Below, piece by piece: positions 1 through 5,567 of a stretch of DNA of 5,567 nt (its first letter is position 1; each line of letters opens with the position of its first letter). Location of the stretch: the NCBI GenBank assembly GCA_024641365.1, contig JAHEDF010000029.1:1-5567 (forward strand), given 5' to 3'. A program made the position numbers and the translations under genes. Origin of the DNA: Planctomycetota bacterium (lineage in GTDB: Bacteria; Planctomycetota; UBA11346). The notes below the pieces were generated by a model that saw only the letters and a program-made list of their open reading frames with translations, searched no databases and was not told the origin of the DNA.

Positions 1-1
1 T

Positions 2-2503
2 TTAGACGACAGCACTGATGACACGGGTGTTGTTGTGCATAAAGCAATCGCAACCGCACAAGCCAATGGCATTTCTATAACCCACGTTACCAGAACTGAC
101 CGTGTGGGTTATAAAGCTGGGGCCATGGCACATGGCTTATCACTCAACGACGCCCCATTTGTTGCTATCTTCGATGCTGATTTTCAACCGCAGCCAGATT
201 TTTTACAACGCGCCATTATTCCCTTTTTAAACGATGACCGCTTAGCGTTAGTACAAGGGCGTTGGGATCACGCGAATCGTCACGACAATGCGCTCACCAA
301 CGCACAAGCATTAGGCATAGACAGTCATTTTGGTATCGAACAAGGTGCACGGGCGTGGAATAATTTAACCTTAAATTTTAATGGAACGTGTGGCCTCTGG
401 CGACGTGCTGCTATTGATGATGCTGGTGGCTGGCAACATGACACGTTGACTGAAGACATGGATTTAAGTTATCGCGCTCAATTACGTGGGTGGCGCTGTA
501 CGTATCGCAATAGTTTAGTCGTCCCTGGTGAATTACCCGCGACATTAGGTGCTTGGCGCACGCAGCAATTTCGCTGGGCAAAAGGCTCGCTACAAACCAT
601 GGTGAAATTAGCTGGACCGATAGTGCGCTCATCGTGGTCCTGGCATCGACGCATTGCGGCTCTCTTACATGTCAGTCATTATCTCATTCACCCTTTAATA
701 TTTTTGTCTGTCTTATGTGCTCCTTTGGCACTGTTGGCAATTCCATTTTTGCCGACTGCTATGATTGGCATTATGATTGGTTGCTTTGCGCTTGGTGCCA
801 CTGCGCCATTTATTTTATACACCGCATCGCAATTGGTTTTACGTGGATGGTCGGGATTAAAAAATCTTCGCCATTTACCAATGTTAACGGCCATGGGTAC
901 TGGCATTGCCGTATCGAATAGCCGTGCTGCATGGGAAGTACTGCGTGGTTTGAAATCTCCATTTATTCGCACGCCCAAACAAGGATTAACCACTGGTAGT
1001 TATCGTCCACAGACAGCAAATGGTTGGCCTGAAATTATTTTAGCAGGCTGGTCTGCCGCTGGCCTGTTAGTTGGTTTTAATTGGTCACACGCGTGGATGG
1101 CGCCGCTCCTGTGGTTATATACTGGCGGTTTTACTTGGATTGGGTGGCGAACATTACGTGATAGCAATCACACCATACGCGACTTTATTTTTCCAGGTAT
1201 CGCCCTCGCTAGTTTATGTTGTTACGGTGTGTTAATAAATTTCTCAGGCACATGGCGGGACGCACCTGTGTACTTCGCTACCGGTGGTCTCCTACTTGGT
1301 GGATTATATGTCTGCGCTGTCATTGTGCTGCGTCATCGTCATCAACGAAATGAACAATTACCGTCTTTGATATTTATTTTCGCAGTCGCAATAGCTATGC
1401 GGGTTTTATGTTTGGGCATGGCACCGTCAGATGACCTCGCGCGCTATGCCATCGAAGGACAGCAAATACTCAGTGGTGAAAATCCTTACCACGTCGCTCC
1501 AGCACAATCAGCGGTATCAGCGACTTTAGCACCTGTTATTACCGCACCACTTAATCATGGCGATTGGACAGCCATTTATCCGCCATTAGCGTTATCTTAC
1601 CATACACTGGTTAGCGCTATTTCTCCACAGCCACTGACCTTTCAGCTAGCCGCTTTTTTATTAGAATTAGTTACGTTGGGGTTTTTGCTGGTCCTCATGC
1701 GACAACAACATGTTCCAGGTGCATTTATTTTAGCGGCTGCTTGGAATCCCATTGGCCCATTATTTATTACAGGTGAGGGCCATCACGATATTCTCATGGC
1801 ACTTTTCATAGTAGTTGCACTTATATGGTTTACCCACCACCACAGACGAAGTATTGTGGCTATGAGTTGTGCCGCACTGGTAAAACCATTCGCTGTTGTA
1901 GCGCTAGTGCCTTTATTATTTTCACGTCGCTGGTGGTGGTGGTGCGTTCCGCCAAGTTTAGCAATTTTGGCATATCTCCCATTTGTTGATGCCAAATGGG
2001 GCGTACTCAGCAATTTAGGACGATTTGGCGCTGACATGCATTTTCACGGTGCGCTCGAACCATTTATTCGAGAAATATGGTCGTGGTTTTTACCGGATGC
2101 TGTTGTGCGCTCATTTACTATATTGTCATTAATTGGAATACTATTTATGTGTTCCGCGTATGTCGTGCGTTCAGCAACACAAATGCGAATTATTACTATT
2201 TGCACGCGACTATTCGCCATTTTACTTTTGTGCCTTCCAACGATGCATCCATGGTATTTTGTAATGCTCGTCGTAATGCTCCCGTTTACGCGCTCGTATG
2301 GCTTGTTAGTATGGACCGCGTTAGCGCCAGTATATTGGCTGCATGGAATCGCCATACAGTCGTCTGGCATCTGGATTGAATCCGGTTGGGTGACCAGTTT
2401 AGCGCATGTACCTGCACTGGTCATTTTAGCGTGGGAAGCAGCTGGGCGACCAACAGTGCTGAACCGCCGCAAACCAGAAGCAACATTGGAGATGAGTCCA
2501 TGA
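2..2503 (+). CDS. GT2 (CslA/CesA-like) and GT-C membrane glycosyltransferase fusion, 5' partial
   Basis: The visible part is 833 residues; the start lies upstream, because the frame is open to the window edge and already encodes the GT2 nucleotide-sugar motif LDDSTDDT at bases 2-25. Residues below are numbered from the first visible codon. The GT-A domain spans about 1-215: DAD metal/sugar-nucleotide motif at 58-60 (bases 173-181), FNGT then GGWQHDTLTED with TED at 150-152, and QQFRW at 188-192, the QxxRW signature of processive beta-glycan synthases. It best resembles the CslA/mannan-synthase branch. From about 220 the protein is mostly membrane spans (roughly 15 or more). Its C-terminal half looks like a GT-C transferase of the GT87/DUF2029 kind: SDDLARY...GENPY at about 476-496 (an acidic first-loop motif), AIYPPLA near 524, VKP near 627 and HPWY at 749-752. 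GT-C enzymes usually take sugar from a polyprenyl phosphate donor on the periplasmic face, so one polypeptide may act on both sides of the inner membrane. Substrates are unknown. It overlaps the next gene by ATGA. Confidence 0.94.
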   Translation, partial: LDDSTDDTGVVVHKAIATAQANGISITHVTRTDRVGYKAGAMAHGLSLNDAPFVAIFDADFQPQPDFLQRAIIPFLNDDRLALVQGRWDHANRHDNALTNAQALGIDSHFGIEQGARAWNNLTLNFNGTCGLWRRAAIDDAGGWQHDTLTEDMDLSYRAQLRGWRCTYRNSLVVPGELPATLGAWRTQQFRWAKGSLQTMVKLAGPIVRSSWSWHRRIAALLHVSHYLIHPLIFLSVLCAPLALLAIPFLPTAMIGIMIGCFALGATAPFILYTASQLVLRGWSGLKNLRHLPMLTAMGTGIAVSNSRAAWEVLRGLKSPFIRTPKQGLTTGSYRPQTANGWPEIILAGWSAAGLLVGFNWSHAWMAPLLWLYTGGFTWIGWRTLRDSNHTIRDFIFPGIALASLCCYGVLINFSGTWRDAPVYFATGGLLLGGLYVCAVIVLRHRHQRNEQLPSLIFIFAVAIAMRVLCLGMAPSDDLARYAIEGQQILSGENPYHVAPAQSAVSATLAPVITAPLNHGDWTAIYPPLALSYHTLVSAISPQPLTFQLAAFLLELVTLGFLLVLMRQQHVPGAFILAAAWNPIGPLFITGEGHHDILMALFIVVALIWFTHHHRRSIVAMSCAALVKPFAVVALVPLLFSRRWWWWCVPPSLAILAYLPFVDAKWGVLSNLGRFGADMHFHGALEPFIREIWSWFLPDAVVRSFTILSLIGILFMCSAYVVRSATQMRIITICTRLFAILLLCLPTMHPWYFVMLVVMLPFTRSYGLLVWTALAPVYWLHGIAIQSSGIWIESGWVTSLAHVPALVILAWEAAGRPTVLNRRKPEATLEMSP
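2488..2491 (+). promoter_or_regulatory. Shine-Dalgarno site for the DUF2064 gene
   Basis: GGAG lies 8 bases before the ATG at 2500, inside the end of the upstream glycosyltransferase gene. It supports the start at 2500 rather than the in-frame ATG at 2386, which has no comparable site and would add about 38 residues absent from the family. The nearer ATG at 2492 is in the upstream gene's frame. The arrangement suggests translational coupling. Confidence 0.7.
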
Positions 2504-3129
2504 CAAAAACTTTGTGTATTTTTGCTCGTGCACCTATTAAAGGCCAAGTCAAAACTCGCTTAGCAAAAACGTTAGGCGATGATGTCGCAATGGAAGTGTA
2601 TCGCGCTTTATTAGCGCACACTGGTTTTGTTGCGACTCAATGGACTGGTCCAGTACGTATTTATGTCGCTGGCGATTCAAATAGCCTGCACGATTCGCAA
2701 CTCGGCTCTTTCCCGATGTTTGCTCAAAAAAGCGGCGAATTGGGGACGCGTTTATTAGACGGTGTTAGTAAAGCCTTAGCTGAAACGCCAAACGGCGCCG
2801 TTGCTATTGGCACTGACTGTCCATTATTACAAATTGAACACATTACTGCATTAGCCTCTCATTTAGCAAATCGCTCAGTTGCTATTGGACCATCACGCGA
2901 TGGCGGTTATTGGGGGATTGCGGTTAATAGTTTAGAAACAGCACAAATTTGCTTTGCTGATGATTTACCATGGTCGACGCAAACATTATTAGTGGCTACA
3001 CGTAAGCGGTTATCCGCAGCCAACATTCCGTGTGGACATGGTGAGTTGCTTGACGATTTAGATACGTTATCCGACCTTAATCGCGCTGAAGCAGCAGGTT
3101 TTCGCTGGGGTAATCAAGGAGCAACATGA
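2500..3129 (+). CDS. DUF2064/TIGR04282-type glycosyltransferase (rSAM/selenodomain-associated transferase 1)
   Basis: This complete 209-residue soluble protein has the usual length for the family. It has the GT-A/nucleotidyltransferase-like fold signatures of DUF2064: FARAPIKGQVKTRLA at 8-22 (phosphate/nucleotide-binding N terminus similar in layout to MobA and CofC), GTDCPLL at 104-110 (acidic metal-site loop), GPSRDGGYWGIAV at 130-142, LPWST at 156-160 and LLDDLDT near the C terminus at 183-189. TIGR04282 proteins are named as arsenosugar-biosynthesis glycosyltransferases from their genomic association with radical SAM (ArsS-like) genes; the biochemical activity of most members is untested. 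No membrane span or signal peptide is visible, so it should act in the cytoplasm. The gene starts in a 4-base overlap with the large membrane glycosyltransferase and ends in a 4-base overlap with the redox fusion, so all three are probably translated together. Family assignment is firm; donor and acceptor are unknown. Confidence 0.95.
   Translation: MTKTLCIFARAPIKGQVKTRLAKTLGDDVAMEVYRALLAHTGFVATQWTGPVRIYVAGDSNSLHDSQLGSFPMFAQKSGELGTRLLDGVSKALAETPNGAVAIGTDCPLLQIEHITALASHLANRSVAIGPSRDGGYWGIAVNSLETAQICFADDLPWSTQTLLVATRKRLSAANIPCGHGELLDDLDTLSDLNRAEAAGFRWGNQGAT
3116..3121 (+). promoter_or_regulatory. Shine-Dalgarno site for the redox fusion gene
   Basis: AAGGAG is a full-strength Shine-Dalgarno sequence, placed only 4 bases before the ATG at 3126, and lies in the last codons of the DUF2064 gene. 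It fixes the start of the redox fusion at 3126. This start retains the unusual N-terminal AGD segment described for that protein. Confidence 0.75.
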
Positions 3130-5309
3130 TCGCAGCGCTCACACGATACGCTTCCTGGTTACATCTTCGCTGGCCAGCAGGCGTACCTGAGCCGCTTCCA
3201 CATGTGCACCAAGATGGCACCACAATAATTCCTGGAGTCTTGATTGCTGGAGACCTCACGGGAATCCCTTTATTAAAATTTGCTTTAGATTCTGGCGCGC
3301 GCGCAGCAAAACGATGTGTGGCTGAATTAACCGCTGAGCCAATAGCAGATGCTGAAAAAAACTATGATATTCTTATTATCGGAGGCGGTGTAGCGGGCAT
3401 GGCCGCGGCATATGAATGCGCGAACACCAATAAGAAATTTGCGGTTATTGAGGGCGCGACAACACTCAGCACACTACATAATTTCCCCGTACAAAAGCCA
3501 ATATTCACTTATCCCAAAGTCATGTCACCAGCTGGTGAATTGCAGATATCCGCATCGGTTAAGGAAGAGTTATTAACAGAATTACAACAACAATTAGCTA
3601 CTGTTAATATTCCACTCATTCATGGTGTTTCCAGCCATATTAGTCGATCACAAAGTGACTTACTGGTTCATCTCCAAGATGGTAGAACACTGACTGCGAA
3701 ACGAATAATTATTGCCATTGGTCGCAGTGGAAATTTTCGTAAATTAGATATCCCAGGCGAGGAATTACCCAAAGTTACCAATCGCCTTCATGACCCGAAA
3801 TTCTATCGGGATAAAAATATTATGATTGTCGGTGGTGGCGATAGCGCCTTAGAAGCTGCCATTGCCTGCGTAAATGCAGGAGCACATGCTACCATCGCGT
3901 ATCGCGGATCAGCCTTTAACCGTGCTAAGGCAGAAAATATAACACAGGTTAATTTATTAGCAGCGCAAAAGAAATTATCGCTCCTTTATTCGACAACACT
4001 TATAGCCATTACAGATCAAAAGGTCTCACTTAAAAGTAAATCAGAGCAAAAAGAAATCGCCAATGATGCCGTACTCGTATTAATTGGACGCGAACCACCA
4101 CTGGATTTTTTCCGACGCAGTCAGCTGCCAATTCGCGGTGAAATAAGTAATAAAAAACGAACTTTTCTCATTGCATTTTTACTCGCTATTACAGTTATCT
4201 ATGCCTGGAAAAGCTACATTATCCCGCCATTAACCGGCGCACTGTATCCAGGAAAACTATTAGCCGGTGTGGTCGAACGCATAGCTGATCCCAGTTCATT
4301 GTTGAGTGTTATTTTTACGTCTGCAAGCCAACCAGGATTTTGGGTCACACTTGCCTATAGCGCCGCCGTGCTTGGCTTTGGTATCGATCGTATGCGCAGG
4401 CGCAAAACCCCCTACGTAAAAATACAAACGCTTACATTGATGAGTATTCAATGTCTGCCATTATTTATTTTACCAGAAATTGTGTTGCCTTGGCTGGCTG
4501 CTAATGATTGGTTATCGCATACCATTCGCGATAATTTATTTCCGGATGGACAATATTGGAAAGCTTATGGATTTATTTTAGCATGGCCACTAATGGCCTG
4601 GAATGTATTTACCAATGAGCCGAATGCGTGGTGGTTAACCATTAGCGCCATGCAAACCTTTGTCATTATACCGCTCTTAGTGTGGCGATGGGGCAAAGGT
4701 GCTTATTGTGGCTGGATTTGTTCGTGCGGCGCCTTGGCTGAAACGATGGGCGATCGTCATCGCGATAAAATGCCACATTGTCCATTTTGGAATAAAATGA
4801 ATTTTGTTGGTCAATTTATTTTGGCGACTGCATTCCTGATTTTGCTACTGCATATTGTAAGTTGGACTGCCCCAACGCTGGTCGCACCCGCATTTGTTGA
4901 AACAGTATTGATGAAAGGCTATTGGAAACATGCCGTCGATTTCCTTTTAGCAGGTGCGCTTGGTACCGGGTTATATTTTTGGTTATCTGGGCGCGTGTGG
5001 TGTCGTTTTGCATGTCCATTGGCTGCGCTTATGCATATTTATGCGCGCTTTTCTCGCTTCCGCATTGTCGTTGAACAAAAGAAATGCATCTCATGCAATG
5101 CGTGCACAACAGTCTGTCATCAAGGCATCGATATCATGAATTTTGCCAATAAAGGCGAACACATGGCCGATCCACAATGTGTGCGTTGTTCTGCGTGCGT
5201 GCAAACTTGCCCAACGGGCGTGTTACAATTTGGCCAAATCAATAGCATTGGCGCTGTCGTTCATCTCGATAAATTAGCGGCGAGCCCAGTTGTCATGCGA
5301 GAGAAATAA
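3126..5309 (+). CDS. FAD/NAD(P)H oxidoreductase fused to NapH/NosR-like membrane 4Fe-4S protein
   Basis: This complete 727-residue protein has two modules. Residues 80-330 are a thioredoxin-reductase-like flavoprotein: FAD Rossmann motif GGGVAG at 86-91, AIGR at 197-200, NAD(P)-binding GGGDSA at 236-241 with YRGSAFNRAK after it, and LVLIGREPP at 317-325. The terminal FAD-binding segment (DGTT...PGVLIAGD, 30-43) lies in front of, not behind, this core. No CxxC redox disulfide is present in it. Residues 345-620 hold about six or seven membrane spans with two cysteine motifs typical of NapH/NosR/CcoG-type proteins: CGWIC at 528-532 (followed by C534) and CRFACP at 626-631. The C terminus carries two full 4Fe-4S ferredoxin motifs, C654/C657/C660/C664 and C685/C688/C691/C695-P. 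The likely role is to move electrons from NAD(P)H through FAD and Fe-S clusters into or across the inner membrane; the final acceptor is unknown. It is last in the visible operon and overlaps the DUF2064 gene by ATGA, which hints that it supplies reductant to the same pathway. Confidence 0.95.
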   Translation: MIAALTRYASWLHLRWPAGVPEPLPHVHQDGTTIIPGVLIAGDLTGIPLLKFALDSGARAAKRCVAELTAEPIADAEKNYDILIIGGGVAGMAAAYECANTNKKFAVIEGATTLSTLHNFPVQKPIFTYPKVMSPAGELQISASVKEELLTELQQQLATVNIPLIHGVSSHISRSQSDLLVHLQDGRTLTAKRIIIAIGRSGNFRKLDIPGEELPKVTNRLHDPKFYRDKNIMIVGGGDSALEAAIACVNAGAHATIAYRGSAFNRAKAENITQVNLLAAQKKLSLLYSTTLIAITDQKVSLKSKSEQKEIANDAVLVLIGREPPLDFFRRSQLPIRGEISNKKRTFLIAFLLAITVIYAWKSYIIPPLTGALYPGKLLAGVVERIADPSSLLSVIFTSASQPGFWVTLAYSAAVLGFGIDRMRRRKTPYVKIQTLTLMSIQCLPLFILPEIVLPWLAANDWLSHTIRDNLFPDGQYWKAYGFILAWPLMAWNVFTNEPNAWWLTISAMQTFVIIPLLVWRWGKGAYCGWICSCGALAETMGDRHRDKMPHCPFWNKMNFVGQFILATAFLILLLHIVSWTAPTLVAPAFVETVLMKGYWKHAVDFLLAGALGTGLYFWLSGRVWCRFACPLAALMHIYARFSRFRIVVEQKKCISCNACTTVCHQGIDIMNFANKGEHMADPQCVRCSACVQTCPTGVLQFGQINSIGAVVHLDKLAASPVVMREK

Positions 5310-5310
5310 G

Positions 5311-5340
5311 TGAGCGCCAGTCTGTAGTGACTGACGCTCA
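5311..5340 (-). terminator. Intergenic hairpin, probable terminator of the - strand gene
   Basis: Two 12-base arms (5311-5322 and 5329-5340) around a 6-base loop are complementary except at one position. Read on the - strand that position is a G-U wobble, so all 12 pairs form; read on the + strand it is a C-A mismatch. On the - strand the stem is followed by CTTATTTCTC, a moderate U-rich run, while on the + strand it is followed by TAAAAAGATT, which is not U-rich. It sits 30 bases past the stop of the - strand gene and 1 base past the stop of the + strand operon. It most likely ends the - strand transcript; it may also protect the 3' end of the operon mRNA. Confidence 0.65.
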
Positions 5341-5370
5341 TAAAAAGATTCAGGTAAGAGTCGACTTATA

Positions 5371-5567
5371 TTATTCTTTACCATCAACTTTTTCAATTTG
5401 TTCAACGCGACGACGCTCTTCCCACGACCAATTAATTTTGACGTGGTCGCCAGCTTTAAATTTTGACATCTTTTCCAGCATTTCCTTTTCCAGTCCACCA
5501 CCGTCTTTCGGCATACCACCGCGCCAATGTGGCATAAATAACAAATTTCCCTCTTTGGTTTTTAAAA
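5371..5567 (-). CDS. 3' end of a gene of unknown function with Gly/Trp-rich C-terminal domain (partial)
   Basis: The last 64 codons and a TAA stop (5371-5373) are visible; the gene continues past the right edge, so length and start are unknown. Codons read from 5565 downward. The segment reads LKTKEGNLLFMPHWRGGMPK, then DGGGLEKEML, then FKAGDHVKINWSWEERRRVE and a short charged tail ending DGKE. The pattern 'PxWRGG.PK.GGGL' followed by 'KxGDxVKIxWxWEERxRVxxIEK' looks like a conserved small domain of beta strands, perhaps OB- or SH3-like. I associate similar C termini with uncharacterised, often exported proteins of Planctomycetota and Verrucomicrobiota, but this is memory, not a search. There is no cysteine and no membrane span in the visible part. 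Coding is supported by the uninterrupted frame, the patterned charged/aromatic sequence and the terminator-like hairpin just beyond its stop. It faces the + strand operon tail to tail with about 60 bases between the stops. Confidence 0.82.
   Translation of the reverse strand, partial: LKTKEGNLLFMPHWRGGMPKDGGGLEKEMLEKMSKFKAGDHVKINWSWEERRRVEQIEKVDGKE

Noticed and set aside
35..37. GTG as the start of the first glycosyltransferase gene
   Set aside because: The frame is open back to base 2 and encodes the GT2 motif LDDSTDDT, so the true start is upstream of the window.
1831..1943. CAC-rich run near 1835 and (TGG)4 run at 1931-1942, partly complementary
   Set aside because: These encode THHHRR and RRWWWWC in frame at membrane-span edges; the arms are short, low in complexity and about 85 bases apart, so a functional inverted repeat is unlikely.
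2386..2499. Longer start for the DUF2064 gene at ATG 2386
   Set aside because: The added residues overlap the upstream gene, do not resemble the family, and the GGAG at 2488-2491 serves the ATG at 2500, giving the typical MTKTLCIFARAP N terminus.
2044..2547. 167-codon - strand reading frame antisense to the GT-C region
   Set aside because: It lies opposite strongly coding membrane-protein sequence, spans the junction of two real genes and shows no recognisable domain or start signal.
5274..5519. 81-codon - strand reading frame across the end of the redox gene and the hairpin
   Set aside because: It runs through the hairpin and into the redox gene, and overlaps a better - strand frame (stop at 5371) that has a coherent, patterned protein sequence and continues past the window edge.
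1..5567. tRNA, rRNA, CRISPR, insertion sequence, riboswitch or selenocysteine (in-frame TGA) signals
   Set aside because: Almost every base is accounted for by the four genes; no direct-repeat array, transposase motif, tRNA-like fold or in-frame TGA followed by continued homology was seen.

Overview
The window is a compact protein-coding stretch with no RNA gene, mobile element or CRISPR array that I can see. Three genes run on the + strand and overlap each other by 4 bases (ATGA), so they very probably form one operon. The operon starts upstream of the window. The 3' end of a convergent fourth gene lies on the - strand at the right edge. GC content is moderate (roughly the high 40s in per cent by eye) and TTA is used heavily for leucine. 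The proteins imply a Gram-negative-type bacterium with a polyprenyl-sugar and inner-membrane electron-transfer lifestyle. The resemblance of the edge gene and of the redox fusion to proteins I associate with the Planctomycetota/Verrucomicrobiota/Lentisphaerota group is only a weak taxonomic hint.

Layout: (1) 2-2503, a 5'-truncated, very large membrane protein that joins a CslA/CesA-like family 2 glycosyltransferase to a multi-membrane-span GT-C-type glycosyltransferase. (2) 2500-3129, a complete soluble 209-residue GT-A-fold protein of the DUF2064/TIGR04282 type ('rSAM/selenodomain-associated transferase 1', also named arsenosugar biosynthesis glycosyltransferase). (3) 3126-5309, a complete 727-residue fusion of a thioredoxin-reductase-like FAD/NAD(P)H module with a NapH/NosR-like membrane polyferredoxin. 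Its flavin module looks circularly permuted: the C-terminal FAD-binding 'AGD' segment sits at the N terminus. (4) 5311-5340, a strong hairpin between the convergent genes, better suited to stop the - strand gene. (5) 5371-5567 (-), the last 64 residues of a gene of unknown function with a distinctive Gly/Trp-rich C terminus.

Taken together, the + strand operon couples sugar-transfer enzymes with an inner-membrane NAD(P)H-to-Fe-S electron-transfer protein. The simplest inference is a pathway that builds or modifies a lipid-linked or exported glycoconjugate, with a redox step fed from NAD(P)H through the membrane. The product cannot be told from this window. The missing upstream part of the operon (for example radical SAM or second-transferase genes) would be the most informative context.
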